Shown here piece by piece: positions 30,231 to 38,722 of a DNA stretch of 64,000 nt. Every line of letters begins with the position of its first letter. Positions within the stretch are counted from its first letter, which is position 1. The notes beneath the pieces are model-generated. The model was not told the origin of the DNA, did no database searches, and worked only from the letters and a program-made list of their open reading frames with translations. The stretch covers positions 998,854 to 1,062,853 of the forward strand of contig LT598454.1 of the NCBI GenBank assembly GCA_900074725.1, given 5' to 3'. This DNA comes from Lachancea dasiensis. Lineage: Eukaryota > Ascomycota > Saccharomycetes > Saccharomycetales > Saccharomycetaceae. A program made the position numbers and the translations under genes.

Positions 30231-31543
30231 TTACAGGTATACCATCTTGCCGAGTTTATTGAAACCGATCTTGCGATCCTTTTTGCTGTCGCGATTGCCA
30301 GAACCGTAACGATACCCGACGTCACCCACACGAGCACTTTCAAACTTGAACAACGATCTTTCTCCTGTTTTCATTTCCCCATAGGTCACTTTTTTAGTGT
30401 GCCCAGATGCAGATGTAGTTGAGTGGCCGGTGGAATGCTCCCCCAAAGTGGCTAGCTTTTCCAGAGTTTCGGCAGCGGGCTCCAGTTCCAAGACCTTAGC
30501 CGCATCAACGGGCCCAAAAGGTTGCGATTCGGCTATTGTCATGAAACGAGACTGCAAAGCCTTGGCAGGAACAGGAATTTCTGATAGATTTTCCCTTGAG
30601 GAGTCTATTTTCGGCACAAACAGAGGGAACATTTTATACATGGTAGAAGCCATGGTTTTCAGATCCGGAGCTATGCGATTCTGTGTAATCAAAATATTGT
30701 TAGTAAGTTGTACGCCTCGGCATGACATAAACACATCTTTTGCGCGCAAACCGTAATGAACATTTGACGATTACCACTCCTCTATTGTCAGATATCGTAT
30801 GAATTTTTAACCATGCATTATTGTCTTCAAGACTAATCGAATATATTTCATTTTAACTCATCATCAAAGGGGGAATCGTCAACTGGGCACTGGAAAACGA
30901 GAGCAAGAGAAGAATGTGATTCTTGGGGCGACTGTTAGTAACATACGTATTTTTGCCATTTCTGTTCAACGTCCATAAGCTTGACAACAGCTTCAACGCG
31001 TGGGATTTTGAGTCCGTACCTCTGGGACACGTCTTGTCCGGATAAGTGTTGGTTTTCAATGTCATCGTGGATTTGAAGTTTCAGTTCATCGCTGATGATG
31101 CGGTTTGTTATGCAATGCTTGTTTCCCGGGAAAGGCTGAAGCTTGCGGGCATTATGCCCCGTGCTGCGACCACCCCGCTGATCTCGGTCGCGACCCCCTG
31201 CACGAGCCACCGTGACCGAGCCATCCGGCTGCAATGTTAAAGGTTCACCCGTGATGTGGTCTTGCAGGGCCTGACCTCTTTCCACATCGGGCGTTACGTA
31301 GTTGGGTTCATGGTTCTGAGGAACATTAAAGTACTTGTTCGACACGTATTCACCCTTGAAGTTCTTGGGACCGAGAAATTGACGCATAGCGTACTTCAAA
31401 TTACTGTCATGCTTCTTCGGGTGTTGCTTGCCCAGTCTTTTGAAAGGATAGAACGGGTACGCAATTCTCCTCCTAGAGATAAAACGCACCTGTTGAGTCT
31501 GAAGCTGATTGACAGCTGGACTCGAGCGAACGGAGCTGAACAT
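30231..31543 (-). CDS. MRPS35: Mitochondrial small-subunit ribosomal protein Mrps35 (two exons)
   Basis: Protein of the mitochondrial 37S subunit, facing the matrix. I propose exons 30947-31543 and 30231-30680, minus strand, for 348 residues (345 in S. cerevisiae). Exon 1 starts [13 protein letters not shown] (a basic presequence) and runs through [24 protein letters not shown] and [22 protein letters not shown]. Exon 2 continues [21 protein letters not shown], then [37 protein letters not shown] and ends [17 protein letters not shown]. Both halves align end to end with YGR165W, which has no intron, and the codon phase is 0 at the junction. Without splicing, exon 1 reads into a stop four codons later. 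Position after TRS65 is as in S. cerevisiae. Confidence 0.94.
30681..30946 (-). other. Proposed spliceosomal intron in MRPS35
   Basis: 266 bases on the minus strand. The 5' splice site is the canonical GTATGT (30946-30941), the branch site is TACTAAC (30705-30699) and the 3' splice site is ACACAG (30686-30681). A second TACTAAC directly follows the 5' splice site (30940-30934). Both flanking exons match one S. cerevisiae protein in the correct order and phase. Confidence 0.93.
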
Positions 31544-32597
31544 TGTATCGGAAGCGGGCAAGCGAGCTGCTAGAACGTTGCAGGTACAATTGGTGAAAGG
31601 ATGTGTATAAGTTTTTGAACATAGAAAAACTTTTTCAGATATTCTATTGAGTGCCGGTAGCATGGCCGAAAAAAGTGGTGAGCCGAGGACAAACTGCTCA
31701 GAGAATATTAACAACTTGAACGCCAGAAGACTAAAACGTGTGCTTCTGGAAACATTCAGGATCGCCAAGAGAGGCTAATTAAGCAAAAATTCTTGTTTTA
31801 CTAGTTCCGATTTGTAGCGAGCCTCGGGTGCGAAATGGCGACCTGGAAGAATATATAAGCTTCCATTGCCTTTGGTGTGGAGCTCAACGCCGAGCTGAGA
31901 AAAGTGGTAACACACGCTATTGAATAGTGACCGTGGTCTGGTTTTAGCACTATATAGACTAATCTTTTGGACCATGATTTAAAGGCGCGTCGCACGGAGA
32001 AAAAGTGATATGAGAGTGCCGCGAGTGTTTTGCCGTTTAACCACTCTTTCGAGTGTCCAGCTTGTAGCCTTTCTGATGCCATTCTGGCTTCTTCGTAAGA
32101 TTCAAGCGGAGTCTAAAGCAGCACCCTCTTGCAGTATCCCAAGGTTGTGAAGCAAATTTAATGACACTCTGGTACAAAGTGATCAATCGGAAAACGCTGC
32201 GTACGGCTTGGCCCGTTATATAGGCGCCTCCTATGCAACAGCGAGGTTGGAGAGTGTCGCAGATGGTACCAAGCTTTTGGGTACGGCTGTGTGTGGCCGC
32301 CAGTCGCATTAGCACTTTCTCAAGGTTTGTCAATAGCAAGCGGAGTTTAGCCCTGAGTGCACGGTTTCTTTTCGTCGAGGTGTAATACACCGGTGACCCA
32401 TCACTGCCTGAGATGCTGATACGCCAACGTGCTTTCCCGAAGCTAGCGTTTTGAATAACGGTCTTGATACTTTGAGTGTGTCACTATTCACGTAATATGG
32501 CAATCACTTAACGAAGTCATCGGTGTAACGCGTCTCATGGCAAGCCATCAATAGCGGCTAAAGCATCCGGGATCGTCACCACAGAGCGCGCTTTACA
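31544..32597. other. Long intergenic between MRPS35 and MPS3 with weak internal repeats
   Basis: About 1.05 kb between divergent genes. A 38-codon frame (31662-31778, plus strand, [11 protein letters not shown]...FRIAKRG) is too short to support. Two direct repeat pairs occur in the same order: GAGAGTGYCGC at 32012 and 32250, and CAAGCGGAGT at 32103 and 32337, with offsets of 238 and 234 bases. G+C content appears high for an intergenic region. No known RNA gene was recognised. Confidence 0.45.
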
Positions 32598-34586
32598 ATG
32601 GAACGCCACGAGGGCTCCCGAAATTTGTACAATGCTAGATTACAGGATGCATATAGCCACTTGCTCTCTGAACGGAATGAGGATAATTCGTTGCACCTCG
32701 GCGTTCCAGAAAGCGAAGTGAGCAGTGATGAGTTTAGCGACGAGGTCAGCGAGGACTTTTCAAGAGGATTCGTGGACCGCAGTGAGCGCTCGAGTAATGG
32801 GAGGTCCGAACTCGACGATGACTACGAGCAATTCAAAACGTCCTTGATGCGTGATGAGTGGGCCGGGCTGGACGATGGAGACGACGGTGATGACGACGAT
32901 GACAAAGACTACACAGAAGAGGCAGATCGGAGCTTTCTGGTGGAAACAGACGAGGAAACAGACGGGGAAACAAGCGGCGTCAATGCGTGGGATCCCAGCT
33001 CGGATACGTTGCAGACAAACACACCTAAGATTCGCAACCTCAAGACTTGGGCTATTGTTCTCATGGTGCTCGTCTTAGGCTTTCTCTGGAGAAACGATAA
33101 CACATTCATCTCTGACTCGCAGTCGGCAGTGGTGGGCCGCCCGTCTAGTGGCTCAAGCAACGCCCAATTGCGCGCGCAATTGAATAGCTTGTATCACGAA
33201 ATGCAAGACGATCGAAAGACAGCCAAAAAGGAACTCGAGAACGCAATCAGACTCGTTATCTTACAGGTGGAAAAGAATCTAAAAAAGGTTTTGCCAAAAG
33301 ATCAGCGATCTGTGCAGGCGCAGATTGACCAGCTTGAAAGTAAAGTGCAAGATTTGTCTCGTACTTTCAACTTGAATAACGTTACAGAGTGGCAGGAGTC
33401 GCTAATTTCCGAGCTACACGATTTGCTTCCAGAGCAAATTCCGGTGGTACTGAACAACTCCACACGCGCCTTGATGGTAATTCCGGAACTGCATCAATAC
33501 CTCGCCCACTTGATCCCGCAGGTAGTGGATAAAACCGTTTCGCAAGAAGCTGTCAAACCTTTTCACTACGATGCAGGCCAGTATGTCCGAGAGATTCTTA
33601 GAGACGAGTACCAATACGTGGACAAGGCCTTCTTTCTGGATGAGCTAGAGCTAGCGCTGCGATCAAGCAAAGAAGATATCCTGCGCGAGATGGAATCTCG
33701 CATTTCTACTCTTGAAAATGTGCCCCAACAATATTCCAACGTACTCCAGCATAAACTCATACACAGAATCTACAATGCCAATCAGCACCAGTGGCAAGAC
33801 GACGTTGATTTTGCCACCGCGGCACAAGGTACTCGTCTACTGAAGCACTTGTGTTCCGGTACCTTTCAAGGACAAGCCGGAATACCTGCCAACGGCGTCT
33901 CGCCCTTAGACCTCTTGGCCGACGGCCAGCCAGGCAGCTCTACCTACTGGTTGTGCAGCGATAAAAACCCTAACGAATGTTCCTGGGCTGTCAGGTTCGC
34001 ACAGCCGCTATATTTGACTCGCCTATCCTATGTCCATGGTCGTTTCACCAACAATCTCCACCTTATGAACTCCGCTCCCAACTCCATATCGGTGTACGTC
34101 AAACTGCAGTCCTCTGCAAACTCAGAGTTTCGCCGCAATGCTATGCAGAATGGCTATGGAACAACATGGAGCTCGGATGCATCATTTATAGAAATTGGAA
34201 CCTGGAACTACGACAACAGCGATCCGCGCATTCGTCAGAGTTTTCCTCTGCCTCCATGGTTTATCCAGTGCAAACCCCAAGTTCGCAGTGTAGCATTGGT
34301 TGTGCGGTCGAACTACGGCAACGCCCACTACACTGCGTTGCGTAAGTTCGTAATAAACGCTGTCACAATGCAGGACTTACAGCTGAGCTCTTCCTACGTT
34401 CAGCAGCGCCATTTTGAGATTCCCGAATATTCATCACCGCTGGAGGATGCAGAGAAGTTAAGAGCCTCCCAAGTTGCTGCCTGGCAGCAGGGCTCTAATG
34501 AATTCAACGAGGCGTTCGCCAAATCCCCCGGCGTAATTTCTTTCGGCCAAGACGAGTTCGACGAATTCGGTGAGAGTGGCGCATGA
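32598..34586 (+). CDS. MPS3: SUN-domain nuclear envelope protein Mps3
   Basis: Inner nuclear membrane and spindle-pole-body half-bridge protein; it anchors telomeres and starts spindle pole duplication with Cdc31. The 662-residue protein (682 in S. cerevisiae) has an acidic nuclear N-terminus (runs of D and E at residues 85-125) and one membrane segment at about 149-165 (TWAIVLMVLVLGFLW). A lumenal coiled-coil region (about 200-270, 340-400) precedes the C-terminal SUN domain (about 410-610), with the blocks NECSWAVRFAQPLYLTRLSY and ISVYVKLQS. Position after BBC1 in the interleaved order matches YJL019W. The start is the first ATG after a stop-rich upstream region. Confidence 0.94.
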   Translation: MERHEGSRNLYNARLQDAYSHLLSERNEDNSLHLGVPESEVSSDEFSDEVSEDFSRGFVDRSERSSNGRSELDDDYEQFKTSLMRDEWAGLDDGDDGDDDDDKDYTEEADRSFLVETDEETDGETSGVNAWDPSSDTLQTNTPKIRNLKTWAIVLMVLVLGFLWRNDNTFISDSQSAVVGRPSSGSSNAQLRAQLNSLYHEMQDDRKTAKKELENAIRLVILQVEKNLKKVLPKDQRSVQAQIDQLESKVQDLSRTFNLNNVTEWQESLISELHDLLPEQIPVVLNNSTRALMVIPELHQYLAHLIPQVVDKTVSQEAVKPFHYDAGQYVREILRDEYQYVDKAFFLDELELALRSSKEDILREMESRISTLENVPQQYSNVLQHKLIHRIYNANQHQWQDDVDFATAAQGTRLLKHLCSGTFQGQAGIPANGVSPLDLLADGQPGSSTYWLCSDKNPNECSWAVRFAQPLYLTRLSYVHGRFTNNLHLMNSAPNSISVYVKLQSSANSEFRRNAMQNGYGTTWSSDASFIEIGTWNYDNSDPRIRQSFPLPPWFIQCKPQVRSVALVVRSNYGNAHYTALRKFVINAVTMQDLQLSSSYVQQRHFEIPEYSSPLEDAEKLRASQVAAWQQGSNEFNEAFAKSPGVISFGQDEFDEFGESGA

Positions 34587-35044
34587 AATCATTGTCTCAG
34601 CCTACCTAAAGCGCTCGGGTAATGAGAGGGCACGTATTTTTTTTGCAGTGGTGGCAGATCGTTTGTTGCGTAGCGTACAACGGTTTTAGCAAAACGCTAA
34701 AAAAAAATCTAATCGAATTCCCTCCCCTCGCCGCGTAGAAACATCTTTGATACGCGCGTGAGACCTCTAGGCTTGATTGTTCTGTGTCAGTGCAAAGCAC
34801 CAGCTACCTACGATATCTACATTGTGGGAGTTTTGAGCCATTTCGGCAGCGCAATGCCACACAGGTTTTACGCTGGTAAAATTGGCTGCATTTTTTCCAA
34901 AGTTGCCATGGTCAGAGAGAGCTATAAAATAAACGCATTTCCGTCATTAAGGGCGCAACCGCAGTCCAGGCTAGTGTACCGTTAACAAATTTGGCAAGTT
35001 GACTTGGTAATATCGACTGTTCGAAGTGTAAATTAGAGCTAAAG
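34587..35044. other. Intergenic between MPS3 and TPH3
   Basis: About 460 bases between two plus-strand genes. It contains T- and A-runs around 34638 and 34700 consistent with an MPS3 3' end, then the TPH3 promoter. The segment AGCTATAAAATAAA near 34920 is a TATA-like element. I see nothing else. Confidence 0.5.
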
Positions 35045-36604
35045 ATGAAATCTTTGTTTGGAATAAAATATCCCGCGCTCTCCAAAGACACGGGCAAAAG
35101 TGAAGACTTGTTCGAGCATGTCAAAACAGGGGTGGATTCTGTCGAGGGCCAAGATTGCGAGTCCTTGAAACCGCTGTTGATTCTGCTTGACTGTCAAAAG
35201 CGTAAATCATATCTCTCTTGGACCGACGGTAATGACATGCTATTGCAGACCGGGAACCAGACGGAAGTTTCTCCTATTTCCAGAGTTGCTCTTCAAGGAA
35301 CGTTGCTGAAAGTTGTAGTGAAGCCAGAGGCCAATGAATACGACAACGTTATGGTGTTAGACGTTGCGAACGGTGTTTCTCCGATGAGTTGGAAACTGGG
35401 ACACACCTCGTTGGACCTCAACGGAGGTGCCGTTACGCTTTTGTGCCGGTCAGTCGAGGCTCAATCCCAACTTCGGCTGTTGTACGATATGTGCATGCTG
35501 GCAAGGTTTGAGTACATGTCGCTACGCAAGGCGCTGACTGCCACGGTCATCTCAACGCACGGAAGTCGAATCTCCGACATATCCACAGTGTTGCTAGCGC
35601 AGCATAGTTACAAGGATTGGTGTTACATCAGCATAGATGGAGAATGGGTCAAGGCGTGGTGCCATGTTGATCGTAGCCCTCGAAATGCGGGAACCCACAA
35701 GGGCCGCCGCCAAATAAAGTTTTTCAAGGACGATAGGTCACTCACAGCCAAGAACCTTTTGTGCTTCATTCCGGCCTGCGACGAGGACAAGGACCTATTC
35801 TTGGTGGAGGATCAAGACCCGAACCTTTCAGAAAGTAGCCCCACGGACGGGTTTGCTGACTTGCGCTTCCGCGATCACCTAAAGGCGGCACATGTAGACG
35901 GTGCCTCGCTAGAGAGCTCAATGGAAGCTCTGTTATCCAGGCTCAACACTCTACGCTTTGTAGGCGACATTTATTGGCCTGGGTCGACTGCATCCGCGCC
36001 TAATGGCAGTAAGTCCCCGCCAATTTCGTTCTCTGCCGGTAGTCTATCGCCACGGAAGAAGCGTCGCAGTGCTGTGGAAGCACCTTCAAACGAGCCAAGT
36101 GGGGCTTCGTCGCATAAGCGCTCCAAGTCGGGGGTCTCAATGTCCTCCGTCCACCACCCTGACGAGGGAGACTATGAGTTCAAAACATCGGAGATTCTAA
36201 TCAAGCCAATACCTCACAGCGGCGTGCACCACCTGGAGTCCCTCATCCGTTGTGCCCTGCCTATGATGGGTTGTCTCAGCTTGTACGGCAGGCCCGTGCA
36301 TTTCAACAATTCTCGGATGGATCCAGAGTCGATGCTCTTTGGTCTTCCGCGGCTCCCAGTGATTGACTTCTTCGCAGCTGAGGAAATACCGTCTTTGTTT
36401 GAGTATACGTCCACCATTGCGGGTGGTTCTGAGCATCTCAACAGGACAATTGCCGCTTTCAAGCAGTTTCTTGCTCAAAGAATCGCGGACAAGGGCCGGC
36501 AAAAACTCACTTTTACTACTCTTTCCGATATGATGCAGACAGGATCTGACTTCTCTGTGTTCACAAGCTCCTCGCGGTCAACCAGCAACTCACCTTTGAT
36601 ATAA
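35045..36604 (+). CDS. TPH3: Tph3-like PH-domain protein
   Basis: Protein with pleckstrin-homology-like segments of unclear biochemical role. The 519-residue product starts MKSLFGIKYPALSKDTGK. It has a first PH-like domain (about residues 35-165: LLILLDCQKRKSYLSW, MSWKLGHTSLDLNGGAVTLLCRS) and a second (about 170-300: WCYISIDGEWVKAWCHVD, GRRQIKFFKDD). A basic disordered region (SPRKKRRSAVEAP, 330-370) and a conserved C-terminal part (IRCALPMMGCLSLYGRPVHFNNSRMDPESM) follow. It sits between MPS3 and CCT3 as S. cerevisiae YJL016W does. Some yeast proteins of this family are described only as PH-domain proteins, so no function is claimed beyond probable membrane or phosphoinositide contact. Confidence 0.85.
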   Translation: MKSLFGIKYPALSKDTGKSEDLFEHVKTGVDSVEGQDCESLKPLLILLDCQKRKSYLSWTDGNDMLLQTGNQTEVSPISRVALQGTLLKVVVKPEANEYDNVMVLDVANGVSPMSWKLGHTSLDLNGGAVTLLCRSVEAQSQLRLLYDMCMLARFEYMSLRKALTATVISTHGSRISDISTVLLAQHSYKDWCYISIDGEWVKAWCHVDRSPRNAGTHKGRRQIKFFKDDRSLTAKNLLCFIPACDEDKDLFLVEDQDPNLSESSPTDGFADLRFRDHLKAAHVDGASLESSMEALLSRLNTLRFVGDIYWPGSTASAPNGSKSPPISFSAGSLSPRKKRRSAVEAPSNEPSGASSHKRSKSGVSMSSVHHPDEGDYEFKTSEILIKPIPHSGVHHLESLIRCALPMMGCLSLYGRPVHFNNSRMDPESMLFGLPRLPVIDFFAAEEIPSLFEYTSTIAGGSEHLNRTIAAFKQFLAQRIADKGRQKLTFTTLSDMMQTGSDFSVFTSSSRSTSNSPLI

Positions 36605-36947
36605 CGTCCGCACTGACAGCACCGAATATATAAAATTTTGGAGAACCAGGTTTAAAAGAAAATAGCTAAATAACGGCTCTTAACGAAGTATGGTCGATAC
36701 ACAAGAAGAAGAGACCACATGGATCGCCAGTGTAGCGTGCCATCGATGGATATGTTAGAGCCTGAGCTTTAAAAGTTGCCTTTCGCGAGTGCTGGCGGAT
36801 ACTTTTGTACTCGTATGATGTGACCTGTCTTATAGAATATAGCTAACTTTGAAAAATTGCCACTCACACTGGTGTGAGATCGTTGAACTTTGATCCCATT
36901 GCAACTAACACAAGCTTGTTCCAGCGATCTGCTTCAATAGGTACACC
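36605..36947. promoter_or_regulatory. CCT3 upstream region
   Basis: A 343-base interval between TPH3 and CCT3. The CCT3-proximal part has CAACTAACAC (about 36902) and TTCCAG (36920-36925), which faintly resemble a branch site and 3' splice site; a 5'-UTR intron cannot be excluded but is not needed for the protein. No factor site is named. Confidence 0.35.
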
Positions 36948-38576
36948 ATGCAAGCACCCGTTGTGTTTATGAATACCTCCCAGGAGCGCACCACCGGTCG
37001 CGAAGCTCAAATTTCCAACATCACCGCGGCCAAAGCTGTGGCGGATGTGATTAGAACATGTTTGGGTCCCAAGGCCATGCTGAAAATGTTGTTGGACCCC
37101 ATGGGTGGCCTGGTTTTAACCAATGACGGGCATGCAATCCTTCGGGAAATAGATGTGGCCCACCCAGCAGCGAAATCCATGCTGGAATTGTCGCGCACAC
37201 AAGACGAAGAGGTTGGGGACGGTACTACGACGGTAATTATCCTTGCAGGCGAGATTCTAGCGCAATGCGCCCCATACATTGTGGAAAAGAACATCCACCC
37301 TGTAGTCGTGATTCAAGCCCTGAAACGTGCTCTTAGCGATGCGCTAGCGGAGGTAAAGCTTGTCTCTCGTCCCGTAGATGTGGAGAATACACCTGCCATG
37401 CTCAAACTCATTGGTGCCGCGATCGGAACCAAGTACGTTGCGCAGTGGAGTGAATTGATGTGCAAATTGGCCTTGGATGCTGTCCGCGCAGTTCGTGTGG
37501 GCGGTTCTCTTTCCGAAGGCTCTGAACAGGCCGTGGAGGGCGTCTCTCAGCCTCCTTTGGAAATTGACACGAAGCGTTATGTTCGTATCGAAAAGATCCC
37601 TGGTGGAGACGTGACTGATTCTCGTGTCTTGCGCGGTGTCATGCTAAATAAAGATGTGGTTCATCCCAAGATGTCGCGCTACATCGAAAATCCTCGTGTC
37701 GTTCTTTTAGACTGCCCATTGGAGTACAAGAAAGGCGAGTCACAAACTAACATCGAAATAACCCGCGAAGAAGACTGGAACCGTATTTTACAGATAGAAG
37801 AGGAGCAGGTCCGTCTTCTCTGTGAGCAGATTCTCGCTGTCAAGCCAACCTTGGTGATTACTGAGAAGGGTGTTTCTGACCTTGCCCAGCATTACTTATT
37901 GAAGGGTGGATGTAGTGTTTTGAGGCGAACAAAAAAATCCGATAACAACCGTATCGCGCGTGTGACAGGTGCTGTGGTTGTTAACAGGGTAGAGGACTTG
38001 AAGGAGTCCGATGTAGGTACTCAGTGTGGTATTTTCAAAGTCGAGTTGATTGGCGATGAATACTTTACTTTCTTGGACAACTGTGCAGACCCCAAGGCGT
38101 GCACAGTCATCTTGCGCGGCGCTTCTAAGGATATTTTGAATGAGATTGAGCGTAACCTTCACGATGCCATGGCGGTGACCCGTAACGTCATGCTTTCTCC
38201 TTCTTTATCACCAGGTGGAGGTGCCACTGAGATGGCAGTGTCAGTAAAACTTGCTGAGAAGGCGAAGCAACTGGAAGGTATTCAGCAATGGCCTTATCAG
38301 GCTGTGGCCGATGCCATGGAATGCATTCCACGTACTTTAATTCAAAATGCAGGTGGAAATCCTATAAGGATTCTTTCGCAACTCAGATCTAAGCATGCCC
38401 AGGGCAGTTCCACTACCGGTATCGACGGTGATACCGGGAAAGTTACTGACATGGTTGACTACGGTGTCTGGGAACCTGAGGTTATCAAACAGCAGAGCAT
38501 TAAGACAGCAATTGAGAGCGCTTGTCTGCTGCTGAGAGTAGACGACATCGTCAGCGGTGTAAGAAAACAAGAATAA
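36948..38576 (+). CDS. CCT3: TRiC/CCT chaperonin gamma subunit
   Basis: Subunit of the cytosolic eight-member chaperonin ring that folds actin and tubulin. The 542-residue product (534 in S. cerevisiae) starts MQAPVVFMNTSQERTTGREAQ. The equatorial ATP-binding motifs are intact: TCLGPKAMLKMLLDP, LTNDGHAILREI, EVGDGTTTVI and the C-terminal SPGGGATEM. The apical segment KKGESQTNIEI is gamma-specific. The end DDIVSGVRKQE is the family C-terminus. Codon use is biased toward preferred codons. It lies between TPH3 and the BUB1/MAD3 gene, matching YJL014W-YJL013C. Confidence 0.97.
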   Translation: MQAPVVFMNTSQERTTGREAQISNITAAKAVADVIRTCLGPKAMLKMLLDPMGGLVLTNDGHAILREIDVAHPAAKSMLELSRTQDEEVGDGTTTVIILAGEILAQCAPYIVEKNIHPVVVIQALKRALSDALAEVKLVSRPVDVENTPAMLKLIGAAIGTKYVAQWSELMCKLALDAVRAVRVGGSLSEGSEQAVEGVSQPPLEIDTKRYVRIEKIPGGDVTDSRVLRGVMLNKDVVHPKMSRYIENPRVVLLDCPLEYKKGESQTNIEITREEDWNRILQIEEEQVRLLCEQILAVKPTLVITEKGVSDLAQHYLLKGGCSVLRRTKKSDNNRIARVTGAVVVNRVEDLKESDVGTQCGIFKVELIGDEYFTFLDNCADPKACTVILRGASKDILNEIERNLHDAMAVTRNVMLSPSLSPGGGATEMAVSVKLAEKAKQLEGIQQWPYQAVADAMECIPRTLIQNAGGNPIRILSQLRSKHAQGSSTTGIDGDTGKVTDMVDYGVWEPEVIKQQSIKTAIESACLLLRVDDIVSGVRKQE

Positions 38577-38722
38577 TGGGGCCGGTGAGTCGTAGCCCTC
38601 TCCACATTGTACATAATCTACTATTTTAAGCCTAGAGAAGAAGTCAATAACAGTTGAGATATGAGCTTTACATAACACTCGGGCACATATAATTGATGTC
38701 ATTCCGCTGAGGGAATGTAAAA

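Noticed and set aside
31662-31778. 38-codon frame divergent from MRPS35
   Set aside because: Too short to support from composition alone; no known small yeast protein matches.
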